Of a stretch of DNA of 64,000 nt, positions 35,937-46,039 are shown piece after piece. The stretch is taken from NCBI GenBank assembly GCA_012295225.1, contig WMKK01000012.1, positions 186,001 through 250,000 of the forward strand, written 5' to 3'. Made by a program: the position numbers and the translations under genes. Source of the stretch: Ostreococcus mediterraneus (taxonomy: Eukaryota; Chlorophyta; Mamiellophyceae; Mamiellales; Bathycoccaceae). The notes beneath the pieces were generated by a model that made no database searches, was not told the DNA's origin, and was given only the letters and a program-made list of their open reading frames with translations. Each line of letters starts with the position of its first letter. Positions within the stretch are counted from its first letter, which is position 1.

Positions 35937-38900
35937 CTATTCTAACGAGAAGCGAATTTTTAAATCGGGGTTACCCTTGTTGTAGAGCTTGACTTTGCGT
36001 CGCTTGGTGTCGGCGGGCTTGATCGCGAGCGGGAGGCCGAAGAGTCCCGGGCGGATGGATTCCTTCTCCATGAAGGACCAGCAACGCGTGGACATTTTCT
36101 TTTCTTTTTGCTTGTAATGACGGAGTTCGAGGACGACGGCGGAACCTTCAGGCCATTGTTCGGGGGTGGAATTTAATGTCACGCCGCCCTGGACGCGCAT
36201 GACGCCGTCGGGGGCGATTTGGACGCCAATGGGGGTGTTTTGGGACGGCTCGATGGGCGTGCCTTCGCCGTCGACCAAGGTGACGCCAAAGTGCGTGGAT
36301 GACATCTTTTCAGCATCCTTGATGTTAGCCACGGATTCGATAAAGATGCGCAATCGATTGCCGCCACTGGATGACCCCGCGGCGTTGGTGTCGGTAGTGG
36401 CAGCGCGCCCGGGGTCGGGGTACGCGGACGGCGCGACGACATCAGCGGCGTCGTCTTCGGCGAGAATTTCCGCCGGCGGCGACGACGGTTGAACATAGTC
36501 CTCATTATTGTCCGGAGAACCCAGCAAATACGCACGCGTGTCCGCGTCCACGTCAGTGGGTAAGTCTCCACCATTCACGCGGTGCTTCAAAAAGTGCATG
36601 AACAACGCAAAGTCTCTCACGCTGAGCTCAGACGCGCCCAGGGTGCACGAAATGTTCCAAATGATGGCTAAATCAGAGTTATCCAAGCCAGTCTTCGTCG
36701 CGAGGGAGACGATTTGCGCGCCACTGACGCCGCTTGCGTTGGTATCTGCGCGAAGCTTCTCCCACGCCGCGGTGCTGCGGGACAAATCCTCGGGCGGAAT
36801 TGGCGCGAGCGTCTGCGCTTCTTCGTAACCGTCTTCGTATTCCTCCTCTGCGTCGACAAACTCTTGCGCGGGTGTGGGTGGAGCTTCTTCAAACGCGCCA
36901 AATCCATCATTCTCTAACCCCTCTTCTGTAGTTTGAAACGTCGCCGAGGCGCTGGGCGTGGCGAATACCGATCCCATGGGCGTAGCATCGTCCACGTCAA
37001 ACGCGCCGGCACCAAACGAATCCGGCTGCTTTTGCGCAGTCACAAATTGATCCTCCGTCGTGGGCTCATGCGGATTCCAAGACAACTCTTCGCGCGCCGG
37101 CGACGTCGCGAAGTCATCTTGCCATTGTGAAGGCTCGTTTTCAACCGACGTGAACGCTTGGTTGTCAAACGTCGTAAACTCGACGGGAGGATCTGACGGC
37201 GTCGTCGCGAACGGATCCTCCGTCGGCGTTCCAGCATCAACGTCGCTCAGCGCCCCGAATGCATCAGCACCAGTGAACTCTATGCTGCGGGGAGATGGAT
37301 TGAATGGGCTATCGTGGGCCGTATCTTCGGGCGTAAACTCATCGAACGCACCATCGCCAAAAGCGACGGCATTCGGCGTCGCGTCTGGAACTTCGAGCGA
37401 AAAAGCGCTCGGCTCTGTGACTTCTGGCGCGGCAAACGCATCGGCATCAAATGCGTTTTCATCGGGTGCGGTAAACGGATCACTACCCATGTCGCCAAAT
37501 TCGTTGGAAGATGCAAACATTTGGTCATCTGGCGCCGCAAATGCGTCGTCAGCGCCGCCAAACGGCTCCGGCTCACCAAACGGCTCAGGTTCGCCGAACG
37601 GCTCAGGCTCGTCAAAGGTTGCATCGAATGCGTTGGTTTTGAGCTCAGCTCCAGGGGAGACTTCAAATTCAACGAATGAAGGTAGACGTTCGTGGCTTGG
37701 AGACTTAGGAGCCGATGTGGACATCGATGCGGCGGTGGTGGCGGTGAATTCAGTCGAAATGGCCGCCGTGCTCATGACCGCTTCTCGTTCGGCGGAAAAT
37801 GATGGAATGGTATCATCTGCTTCATTCTCTGCTGCATCCAACGCAGCCTGCTCCAATCTGCTTAGAATTTCCTCATATGACGCCAGTGCCTGAGACGCGG
37901 CGTCTTCAGCTTCTTTGCGATCGAGTTCAGCCGCATCTTTAGCGGCGATGAGTGCCTGGATCTGCGCGTTCACCGCGGCTGATTTTGGAAGCGTATCTCG
38001 GAGCTGTTGAAGCGCCCGTGCGGTGGCTTCGCGCTCGCTATCGAGCGCGGCTTGGGCTGCCGCCATTTCTGACTGGACTTCATCAATCTCTCGCTCGATC
38101 CGCGCAGACTCTGTCGATACGTGCTCCTTGAGCTCCTCAAGCTCTTGCTGCTTACTCGCCAGGAGCACGGCATTATCTGCCTTGTCTTGTGCAACTTCAG
38201 CCTCTTTTTCTTGAGCAATGCGCAATTTTTCCTTGAGTTCTTCATTCTCTTGCGCGATATTTGCGGACGCGATGTCCAACTCTTCGCGTTGCTCTTGTAA
38301 CTTTAATTCCGCGGCGTCGAGACGTTCTTCAGCCTCCGAAAGCGCTTGCTGCGACATGAGTTCTTGATTTTGCATGCTCGTGCGAATGTCGTCAACTTCA
38401 GCTTCTATCGTATGGAGCTGATTTTCTTTTCCAGCCATGGCTTCTTGATGCATGCGATCCTGCGCGATACGCGCCGCTTCATCCGCCTTGATGGCGGCTT
38501 CCGCTTCTGCAATTTTATCTTCGAGAGCAGAAATTTCCTCAGCTTGCGCCTGCGCAAGTTTTGCACGCTTTTCATGCTCCTGACGAAGAATTTCTTGCAT
38601 GTCATCGTTTGCGCACTGTGTGTCTTGAAGCCGGGCTTGATGCGCCGCGGCATCGCTCTCCATCATGGACTTGACCGCTTCGAGCTCCGCCTTGGCGAGT
38701 TCCACCTTGGCTTCGAGCTCTGACTGCTCCTTATCGCACCGTGTGATGACGTCTTCAGTCTCAGCCTTTGCGTCTACCGCGTCTTGCTTGGCCTTTTCAT
38801 AGCGCGCGGTTAAGTCTTCGATGAGCTGTGGATGCGCCGCCAGTCGAGCTTCGCGCTTGGCGATGAACGACTCTGTTTCAGCGTGCAAGGCTTCAATTTG

Positions 38901-40388
38901 CTTGGCGATGCGTGAAGACTCTGCCTCGAGCTTTGCATCGACAGCTTGCATTTCTCGCAATGCTGCGGCCTTTGCGCGTTCTGCTTTTGCCACTTCGACT
39001 GCTTTCTTCACCAAAACCTGCGATGCGTCGGCGGCAACCTTGTCTGTTTGCATTTTGAGCTCACGCGTTTCTTCTTCAATCTTGGCCAACTTGCCCTCCA
39101 TCGTCTTCACCGGGAGCGCGGCGACGGCTGAGGCATTCGCCACTTGCGCTCTCAAACGCTCAAACTCAGATACAGTCGCTTGATATTGCGCTTTCTTTGC
39201 CGCAAGCGCTTCGAGGGCGTCAGTTTTGATGCGTGACTCTTGACGCGCGAGATCGTCTCGTTGCTGTTTCGCTCGTTCAACCTGCTCGGCGGCGTTGCGT
39301 TGCATTTTATCAGCCTCCGCTTCGCGAGCCTCAAGGGCGTCGCGCGCGCGTCGAACATCGGCGTCTGCATCATCAATGACCTTTTGTGCGCGCGCGATGC
39401 GCGCATCTGCCGCGGCCCGCGCGGCGTTCATGGATTCAACTTCGCGCTTGGCGCGTTGCGCCTTGGCTTCGGCTTCGCGTTCGACACGTGCAGCTTCAAG
39501 TTCGACGCGTTCAGCTTCAAGTTCAGCCTCGCTCGGTCCCATATTCGCCGCCGAAGTCACCGCGGGTTCGCTCATCATGTCCATCAGCTGCGATGTCGAC
39601 GACGATGTCGCCTCGCGAGCGGCAGCTCCGAGCGCCGGAGCGCCCATGCTCGAAAAAAAGTTGTCATCCATGAGCGGCTTGGGCGCCGACGCTGGCTCGC
39701 TCGGCGCCGAAGCCGAAAGCATCGACGACGATGGTCCGCTCGGCGTCACCATAGGCGTCACCGGCGTCTTCCCGTTCGCACGAATCAGCGCGTAGACGTC
39801 GTGCATGGCGATTGCAAACATGTCTCTATCGATGGTAGACGCGCCCTTTGACGCGCGAGCGACGCATAGCTGCACCGAAAGCATCGGCAACGCCGCTTTA
39901 GACAAAAAGTTCACCGCCGCATCGACGCCGATGGCACCCGAACCGCTCTTGTCCAACGTTCTAAAATGCCCATAGTACTTTTTCCTTTCAACATCCGTCA
40001 TAGGCGCCGACGCGACGACGTCCACGCTCGCGCTCGCTGGCGTCCGCGGTGTCCCAGGACCAAACGACCCACCCATCGCCTTCTGCGCCGGCGTCGCGTA
40101 CCCACCACCACCAACGACCCCAGCGCTCTCGATCTCCTGCGCCACGAGCTCAAGGCACTCCCCGAGCTCGGCGTACGTTCTCAACGCCCCCGAACCGCTC
40201 GTGCTGCGTTTCCAGATCCTCGACAACGCGACGTCAGGTAATCCACTCGGCCGCAAGAACGCCACCGCGTCACTGCCGCGAATGACGCCATCTCGAGCAC
40301 CGCCAGCGCTCATGAATGCATCGCGCAGCGCGGTTTCGGACGCGATCGTCGCGCGTAACGCATCTGGAGTCCACGAAAACGTCGACAT
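35937..40388 (-). CDS. EH-domain endocytic protein ending in an AIDA-type C2 domain
   Basis: The protein has 1483 residues. Two EPS15-homology domains lie at about 10-100 and 130-215 (the second with an EF-hand-like 'LDKSGSGAIG' loop), a long coiled coil at about 265-870, then an acidic Phe-rich region with repeated 'EPFGEPEPFGEPEPFGG' and DPF motifs ('SDPFTAPD', 'EDPFATTP') of the kind that bind AP-2 appendage domains. A third EH-like domain is at about 1200-1290. The last 140 residues match the AIDA C2 domain: 'DAEKMSSTHFGVTLVDGEG', 'LELRHYKQKEKKMSTRCWSFME' and 'IRPG'. The EPS15/Pan1-like arrangement implies clathrin-mediated endocytosis; the C2 end suggests membrane or lipid contact. It starts at the first ATG. 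Confidence 0.85.
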   Translation of the reverse strand: MSTFSWTPDALRATIASETALRDAFMSAGGARDGVIRGSDAVAFLRPSGLPDVALSRIWKRSTSGSGALRTYAELGECLELVAQEIESAGVVGGGGYATPAQKAMGGSFGPGTPRTPASASVDVVASAPMTDVERKKYYGHFRTLDKSGSGAIGVDAAVNFLSKAALPMLSVQLCVARASKGASTIDRDMFAIAMHDVYALIRANGKTPVTPMVTPSGPSSSMLSASAPSEPASAPKPLMDDNFFSSMGAPALGAAAREATSSSTSQLMDMMSEPAVTSAANMGPSEAELEAERVELEAARVEREAEAKAQRAKREVESMNAARAAADARIARAQKVIDDADADVRRARDALEAREAEADKMQRNAAEQVERAKQQRDDLARQESRIKTDALEALAAKKAQYQATVSEFERLRAQVANASAVAALPVKTMEGKLAKIEEETRELKMQTDKVAADASQVLVKKAVEVAKAERAKAAALREMQAVDAKLEAESSRIAKQIEALHAETESFIAKREARLAAHPQLIEDLTARYEKAKQDAVDAKAETEDVITRCDKEQSELEAKVELAKAELEAVKSMMESDAAAHQARLQDTQCANDDMQEILRQEHEKRAKLAQAQAEEISALEDKIAEAEAAIKADEAARIAQDRMHQEAMAGKENQLHTIEAEVDDIRTSMQNQELMSQQALSEAEERLDAAELKLQEQREELDIASANIAQENEELKEKLRIAQEKEAEVAQDKADNAVLLASKQQELEELKEHVSTESARIEREIDEVQSEMAAAQAALDSEREATARALQQLRDTLPKSAAVNAQIQALIAAKDAAELDRKEAEDAASQALASYEEILSRLEQAALDAAENEADDTIPSFSAEREAVMSTAAISTEFTATTAASMSTSAPKSPSHERLPSFVEFEVSPGAELKTNAFDATFDEPEPFGEPEPFGEPEPFGGADDAFAAPDDQMFASSNEFGDMGSDPFTAPDENAFDADAFAAPEVTEPSAFSLEVPDATPNAVAFGDGAFDEFTPEDTAHDSPFNPSPRSIEFTGADAFGALSDVDAGTPTEDPFATTPSDPPVEFTTFDNQAFTSVENEPSQWQDDFATSPAREELSWNPHEPTTEDQFVTAQKQPDSFGAGAFDVDDATPMGSVFATPSASATFQTTEEGLENDGFGAFEEAPPTPAQEFVDAEEEYEDGYEEAQTLAPIPPEDLSRSTAAWEKLRADTNASGVSGAQIVSLATKTGLDNSDLAIIWNISCTLGASELSVRDFALFMHFLKHRVNGGDLPTDVDADTRAYLLGSPDNNEDYVQPSSPPAEILAEDDAADVVAPSAYPDPGRAATTDTNAAGSSSGGNRLRIFIESVANIKDAEKMSSTHFGVTLVDGEGTPIEPSQNTPIGVQIAPDGVMRVQGGVTLNSTPEQWPEGSAVVLELRHYKQKEKKMSTRCWSFMEKESIRPGLFGLPLAIKPADTKRRKVKLYNKGNPDLKIRFSLE

Positions 40389-40577
40389 TTGATGGTGTCA
40401 GCACACGCAATTGATGCGCAGAGTAGCGCTTGCGCTCGTCGCGTCGCCGCGTCGGTGCGAGTCGCGCGTGTGTTGACGTCACCCGCGCGCGATGCACTCG
40501 TACGCGTGCGTGTGTTGCGAGAGATCGCGCGTGACGAAGCGCCGAATAATGACGATGGAGTTGATTGATTGCGCTAC

Positions 40578-40591
40578 AAAAGTGCACTTTT
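40578..40591. promoter_or_regulatory. 14-bp palindrome AAAAGTGCACTTTT
   Basis: A perfect palindrome about 190 bp upstream of the EH-protein start and 57 bp downstream of the glycosyltransferase stop. It contains TGCACTTT, which also occurs in two other promoter-like gaps (10961-10968, and 63084-63091 as the reverse complement). Confidence 0.35.
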
Positions 40592-40647
40592 TAACTTTGA
40601 CTTTTTCTTAGAATATTCATCGGGCTACGGCGCGTTTCGGACGTCAT

Positions 40648-42099
40648 TTACGCCACGAATACGGCTTTGAAATCACCAAACGGCGACGTGGGTGTGGCTT
40701 GAGCTTTAAACGCGCGGGTCAGGGCGTGGATGATTTTTCGTCGCGGTTTTGGCATGCCAAAGACGAAGACGTGGAGTACGCGGATGTCGGCGTCCTCGAG
40801 CGTCCACGGGGCGTCTCCGGGCGTGTGTACTGTTAACGTGACTTCTGGAACGACGACGGCAGACGTCGATGACAACGATGATGATTGTTGATGCGTGAGT
40901 TCGTCGTGAATCGCGTCGACCCAGGCGTGGAGGGTGGTACCGACGCCGTACACGCGAATGCGCGCGACGGCGAGCGTCGGCGACGTCTCGCCCGCGCGCA
41001 AGACGTCGCGAATAAAATAATGCGCCTTGCATCGACGAAGCTGCTCGAGCGAGCACCGCGAGTGCGTGCGCGTGCTTTGTGCTTCGTATTGCCGCCACAC
41101 GTACAGCTTGTGCGGGACTTTACCCACGACAAAGCCGTGGAAGAACCATCGATGCCAAAAATCAGAATCCACTGGCCACCATTGATGCCGAGCGCTCGCG
41201 AGCGCCGGCTCTCCCGCCGCGCTCGCCGCGCAATCCACCACGACGTCACCGATTAACCACAAATCTCGATATAAACACCCATCATCGAGCGCGCGCATTC
41301 GCTCGAGCGCGCGACGACGGTACAATCCGGACGCGCGCAAGGCGGGAATTTCAATAAAGCGTCCCGCCGACATGTCCCGCGGCGAAATTTGCTCATTCTG
41401 CCACGTTTCAAATCGCCGCATGCCTTGCCGCTCCATGCCACACAACTCAATGCGCGAACACGACGCATCCCACGACGGATTATCGTCCAACGCGCGCTTG
41501 AGCGTCGCGAACGCGTGCGGCGGACGTAAATCATCCGATTCCATCTCGCCGACGTATTCGCCTCGAGCGACGGCGTAGCACGCGTTCAACGCCAACCCCT
41601 GCCCACTCGGCGTCCCTTCTCGCTCGACGCGCAACACCACGAGCGTACACGACGCGCTCGCGCATTTCGCGACGTATTCCGCATCGTACGTCCGCATCGT
41701 CGACGCCGCGTGCCCCAGAACGTCGCTCGAGAACGCCTCGACGCCCTCCGCCTCGCGCGCGTCAGCCTCACGCGCACCACCTGTCCCACCCTCGCGCTCG
41801 CGCCCCAGCGCGTCTCGCACCGCACACAACCACGCAAACGAATCATCTTGCGACCCGTCGTCGGCGACGACGAGCTCGAGGTCGACATCGCGCTGCGTGA
41901 GCACCGAAAGCACGCACGCGCTGAGCCAAGGCGCGGCGCTGCGACACGGCATGAGCACCGATATCAACCCTGTACGCGGCGCCTGCGTCGTCAGCGGCGC
42001 CGACGTCGACGCGGGCGATGCTTCGCGACGCGCGCTGCGCGAACCCGCATCGGCGTCGGCGTCGGCGACGTCGAGTTCGGGACGACGACGGCGCTTCAT
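40648..42099 (-). CDS. Family 2 glycosyltransferase, B3GNTL1-like
   Basis: The 483-residue protein has a GT-A family 2 domain: 'ISVLMPCRSAAPWLSACVLSVLTQ' (about 46-69), 'LELVVADDGSQDDS' (nucleotide-sugar aspartates), 'GTPSGQGLALNACYAVARGEYVGEMESDD' region (about 160-190; the final acidic cluster is the DXD-like metal site), and 'RRALERMRALDDGCLYRDLWLIGDV'. This order matches the UDP-GlcNAc:betaGal beta-1,3-N-acetylglucosaminyltransferase-like protein 1 group. A soluble or Golgi location is uncertain, as no signal anchor is visible. The C-terminal 110 residues are separate and unassigned. Its start codon is 30 bp from the divergent transporter start. Confidence 0.8.
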   Translation of the reverse strand: MKRRRRPELDVADADADAGSRSARREASPASTSAPLTTQAPRTGLISVLMPCRSAAPWLSACVLSVLTQRDVDLELVVADDGSQDDSFAWLCAVRDALGREREGGTGGAREADAREAEGVEAFSSDVLGHAASTMRTYDAEYVAKCASASCTLVVLRVEREGTPSGQGLALNACYAVARGEYVGEMESDDLRPPHAFATLKRALDDNPSWDASCSRIELCGMERQGMRRFETWQNEQISPRDMSAGRFIEIPALRASGLYRRRALERMRALDDGCLYRDLWLIGDVVVDCAASAAGEPALASARHQWWPVDSDFWHRWFFHGFVVGKVPHKLYVWRQYEAQSTRTHSRCSLEQLRRCKAHYFIRDVLRAGETSPTLAVARIRVYGVGTTLHAWVDAIHDELTHQQSSSLSSTSAVVVPEVTLTVHTPGDAPWTLEDADIRVLHVFVFGMPKPRRKIIHALTRAFKAQATPTSPFGDFKAVFVA

Positions 42100-42129
42100 G
42101 CGCGCCGTGAGCAGAAAAAGCGTCAGTCA

Positions 42130-43764
42130 ATGACGCGCGCATTCGCGCCGTCGCTCCCGTCGTCGCGCGCCGCCGCGGTCGCGGTCGCGCGGTGCGGACG
42201 GCTCCGACGCGTGTCGTTCGTCGTCAGTGCGCGCGCGGCGACCGCGGCGACCGCGCCGGCGACGCGCGAAGCGACGAGAACGATGACGATGCGCTCGAGT
42301 AACGGTTTCGAGCTCAGCAATCTCGCGCACCGCCGACGGCGCGTCGCCACGCCGGTGCGCGCGATGCGAGACGGCGGAAACGATCGCGATGGTTTGACTC
42401 GGTCGTGGATGCGCGTCACGCTCGCGAGCGCGATCGCCATCGCGGTGTGCTACGCCGATAGGAGTAACATGTCCACCGCTATCATCGCGCTCGCGAGCGA
42501 CTACGAGTTGTCAAAAACCGCGCAAGGTGCGGTGTTGAGCGCGTTTTTTTATGGGTACGGCGCGACGCAAATCGTTGGTGGTTCTTTTGCGGATGCGTAC
42601 GGGGGGAAGTGGGTGCTACTTGCGGGATGTGTGGTGTGGAGCTGCGCGACGTTGGCGACGCCGGCGGCGGCGGATGTCGGGACGGGCGTGGCGGCGCTCG
42701 TGGGCGCACGGGTTATTCTAGGCGCGGGTGAGGGCGTGGCGTTTCCTGCCGTGCATGCGGTGATTTCGAGGCATGTGCCCGTGGAGAGGCAGTCGACGGC
42801 GGTGGCGGTGGTGACGGCGGCGTCGTACGCGGGGGCGGCGGTGGCGTTTGCGGCGACGCCGCCAATCGTTTCGGCGTTTGGATGGCGCGCGGCTTTTTAT
42901 AGCTTTGGGGGGTTAATGGTATTCTGGTTGCCGCTATGGCTACCGCTCAATTTAAGCGAGAGTAGTGCGAGGAATGAGCAGCGCGTCGCGCTCGATGACG
43001 ATGACGGCGAAGGCGCGATAGATATCGTCGAAGAAACGCGACGATTGACGTCTTTAGACGAAGCGTCGACGCCGTCTTCGACCGCGACGATCGCGCCGCC
43101 ACCGCCGTCCTCAATGGCCATTTGGCGTGAACTGATAAAACGACAAGAAGTTAAGGCGATTTGCGTCGCACAATTTGCACAGAGTTGGGGCATGTACGGT
43201 TTGCTGTCCTGGCTGCCGACGTACTTTCACGACGCGCAAGGCGTGGAATTAGCCAACCTCGCGGCGTTCACATTCGTGCCGTATATTCTTCAGGGCGGCG
43301 TCGGTCTCGCCGTAGGCGTGATCGCCGATGATTTTATCAACACCCGAAACGTACCGACGCGAAAAGTGCGCCAATGGGCGCAAGGCGTCGGCATGATTGG
43401 ACCGGCTTTGGCACTCGTCGTCGCGGCGTCGCCCGTCTGCGACCACAACCCGACCGCCGCCGCCATCACCGTCGACATCGGTCTCGCCCTCAGCGCCCTC
43501 ACGCTCGCCGGTGTATCCGTATCCCATCTCGATATCGCCCCGAAGCACGCAGGATTGGTATTCGCCACTGGAAATACGTGCGCCACGCTCGCCGGTATCA
43601 TCGGCGTGCCGCTGTTTGGCGTCATCCTCGACGCCACCGACCAATCCTGGCCCGTCGTCTTCGCCTCCATCGCCGTCGTCTACATCGCCGGTGCGTACTA
43701 CTACATCAATGCCATCGACGTCGGCGATATCGACGCCGACGTCATCCGCGCCGCACGCATGTAA
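42130..43764 (+). CDS. Major facilitator transporter, PHT4/anion-transporter-like, plastid
   Basis: The 544-residue protein has a 100-residue basic leader and about 12 membrane helices. The MFS core starts with 'MRVTLASAIAIAVCYADRSNMSTAIIAL', a known opening of the SLC17/PHT4 family ('..YADRVNMSVAI..'). It includes 'KTAQGAVLSAFFYGYGATQIVGGSFADAYGGKWVL' and 'RVILGAGEGVAFPAVHAVISRHVPV..R', both typical of this family. A cytosolic loop (about 270-320) is acidic. PHT4 proteins carry inorganic phosphate or other anions such as ascorbate across plastid or thylakoid membranes; the leader fits a plastid envelope protein. Substrate is not decided by sequence. Confidence 0.86.
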   Translation: MTRAFAPSLPSSRAAAVAVARCGRLRRVSFVVSARAATAATAPATREATRTMTMRSSNGFELSNLAHRRRRVATPVRAMRDGGNDRDGLTRSWMRVTLASAIAIAVCYADRSNMSTAIIALASDYELSKTAQGAVLSAFFYGYGATQIVGGSFADAYGGKWVLLAGCVVWSCATLATPAAADVGTGVAALVGARVILGAGEGVAFPAVHAVISRHVPVERQSTAVAVVTAASYAGAAVAFAATPPIVSAFGWRAAFYSFGGLMVFWLPLWLPLNLSESSARNEQRVALDDDDGEGAIDIVEETRRLTSLDEASTPSSTATIAPPPPSSMAIWRELIKRQEVKAICVAQFAQSWGMYGLLSWLPTYFHDAQGVELANLAAFTFVPYILQGGVGLAVGVIADDFINTRNVPTRKVRQWAQGVGMIGPALALVVAASPVCDHNPTAAAITVDIGLALSALTLAGVSVSHLDIAPKHAGLVFATGNTCATLAGIIGVPLFGVILDATDQSWPVVFASIAVVYIAGAYYYINAIDVGDIDADVIRAARM

Positions 43765-43868
43765 TACATTAAATTTTATGACTTTCGCGCGTTGGCTCAA
43801 AAAGACACAAAAAACATTTGAACCACCGTTGAGCTGTCAGTCGAGCTCACGTCACTTTCGCGCGCGAC

Positions 43869-44776
43869 ATGTCCACGACGGCGTCGATCCCGGCGCAACG
43901 CGCGCGCGAACAACGCGAACGATCGAGAGATGTGTGCGATGACATCACTAACGCGGTGCGTACGCGACGACGACGACGGATGCGCGCGCACGGCACCGCG
44001 CTCGGGGGAACCAGTTTGAAATCGCGATTCGCGCGAGCTCACGGACGAAAGACTGACGATGGGTATCGTGCGTTGGCGTGACGTGATATGAATAGATTGA
44101 ACAATACGCCGCAGAGGGGTTTGATGCGTTAGAGACGTGTTTGGCGGAAGAGACGGAGCCGGATGAGCGCACGGCGGCGGCGTTCAAGCATGGGTTGGAT
44201 GCGTTGTACGCCAAGTTGCAATTGAAGATTGGGGATAATTTCACGCGGTTTGCGAGCCATGCGAATGCGGCGTGTTTTTCTATACCTTCTGAAGTGATTG
44301 AATATGAGGCGAGCGCGGCGGATGTCGATGCGCTGCCGAGCGTGAGTGAGGAAGAGGAAGGGGTGTTGGATTCGGAGCTGCGCGCGCTTCGGGCGCGCAT
44401 TTCTCGAGCGCGCGCGTTGAAAATTGCGAGCGAAAAGGAGTGCGCATCGTTGACGAAAGAATTGGAATCGCACGGTGAAGTTGTCGGGCGAATTCAGACC
44501 ATCACCGCGGCGGTTGGTAAGGAGAATGCGCGAGTGAAAGAAGGATTGAGCGCGACGGGGACCATAGTGCACACGGCGAAGCAGTTGACGCCGTTACTGG
44601 CGCAAGCCGAGGCGATGCAACGCGCGGGTGGGTTTATGCCCGAGCGCTCGTCGAGCATTGATCCGGTGGTCATGGCGAACAACGCAGTGAAGCAACATTT
44701 TATTCAAGGAAGCACGCTTTCGGTGTTGCGTTCGATTAATGAAAAACTCTCCCAGCAGACGCAAACGGCGAGATAA
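43869..44776 (+). CDS. MIS12: MIS12-like kinetochore protein (two exons)
   Basis: The spliced model joins 43869-43955 and 44096-44776 (255 residues). The intron (43956-44095, 140 bp) has GTGCGT, GACTGAC and AATAG; phase is 0. The junction gives 'DVCDDITNA/IEQYAAEGFDALETCL', which lines up with the MIS12 N-terminal helices ('...VDD....AFD.LE..L'). This is followed by 'FKHGLDALYAKLQLKIGDNFTRFASHANAACFSIPSEVI', matching 'GVD.L...LQ...D.....FE.YC....FSVPE'. MIS12 is the scaffold that links CENP-C to the NDC80 microtubule-binding complex. The C-terminal half is coiled coil. Without the first exon the protein has no ATG and loses the conserved first helix. Confidence 0.78.
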
Positions 44777-44953
44777 ATTCAAAGCGTAAAAGAGCGTATA
44801 GCGTCGAGAACTCGCGCGTCGTGCGTTCTAGCCCTCTTTGCTCGTGTAACTGTATACCCTAATTATTAGACACGATATATCGCAATCTCGACGAGGACAA
44901 ACGAGCGGCTGAAATGAATTTGTGTTGCAACTTACGAACTAGTGCGCGTTCGC

Positions 44954-45810
44954 CTACCACCCTTTGTTGTACCCGGGGTCGCGATACGTCCCAGGAATGC
45001 CCCCCGCGGGCAAAACCTTTTCAGTAAACTTTGTCCACTGCATCTTCAAGAAATCTAACAACTGCAACATCACGTTACGACTCTTCTTCCCACCGTTTCG
45101 TTGGTCGTACCCGCCCAAACCGCCGCCGGCGGTCGGCGGCGCGCCCGGCACCGCGGCGCCCCCTGGTAGCACGCTCTCATTCGCGGCGATGCTAATAAAG
45201 AACCCGAACGGTACGAACCAAACAATCATGAAGAAAAATCCCAACACGTACTCCGTAGAGTGGTACGTGGAGTGGAAATATCGCACCCAAACCCAGTGCG
45301 TCGCCCCCAACGCCGCGAGCGCGCCGACGAAATCGACGCTCGCAAAGTCTATAAACGGGAACCGCTTCAACATCCGCCCATATGCGACTTGCGACGCTCC
45401 AGATATCAACAGTGTCATAAACGGCATGCGATCAATCACCAATAGCAACGCATGCATGACCAACGTCACCTTAATCGCCCAGTCCAACACCTTTTTCGTC
45501 AACCGCGTGTACTCCTCAACCATCTCCGCCAAGTAATACAACCCTGTCACGCCGAACGCGCGCCACGCATCGCCAGAGGTCAGTACACGCATGGATTTCA
45601 TCAATCACGTCCACACAACCGACCACCGCGAGGACACGAGACGACGCGCACACGCAAATCATCCAAAACACACGCGACGATCATCATTCGTCACCCTTCC
45701 CGCGACGGTATATACCACGCAACGCACGCACCTGTGGCGAGGCACACCGCCATGAAGACCAAAAACACGTACCCGCCCACGTACACCAGGGCATTGCTCA
45801 CGAGCTCCAT
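44954..45810 (-). CDS. TEX261/SVP26-like COPII cargo adaptor (two exons)
   Basis: The spliced model joins 45810-45732 and 45543-44954 (222 residues). The intron (45731-45544, 188 bp) has GTGCGT, TACTGAC and GTGACAG and splits a glycine codon. The junction restores 'VYVGGYVFLVFMAVCLAT/GLYYLAEMVEEYT', the expected first membrane helix and 'LYYLAE..EEYT' signature. Further helices follow, with 'MLKRFPFIDF', 'YVLGFFFMIVWFVPFGFFISIAANESVLPG' as the family's C-terminal block. Yeast Svp26 and animal TEX261 cycle between ER and Golgi and load membrane enzymes into COPII vesicles. A cytosolic Gly/Lys-rich tail ends the protein. Confidence 0.9.
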
Positions 45811-46039
45811 CGCGCCGGCGACGCGTCGACGTGTCACGCTTCTGATTCTTCTTCTCGTCCTTTCCCTGTGTGTAGCTCCTTGAGTCATAATTGGTCGATG
45901 AGTCCCCCTTCCAAAGAAAACTTCAAAAAAGTTCACCACAATTTGCCGTCAATCGTCGACGCTCTGCGGTTCGCGCGCCGCACGCCGCCACCGTTGACAC
46001 CAACGCCGACGCCGCCGCCGCCGCCGCCGTCGTCGTCAC

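Noticed and set aside
41710-42129. Extension of the PHT4-like transporter 140 codons upstream.
   Set aside because: The extra residues are antisense to the conserved glycosyltransferase coding sequence and have no transporter similarity; the ATG at 42130 is followed by a good transit peptide.
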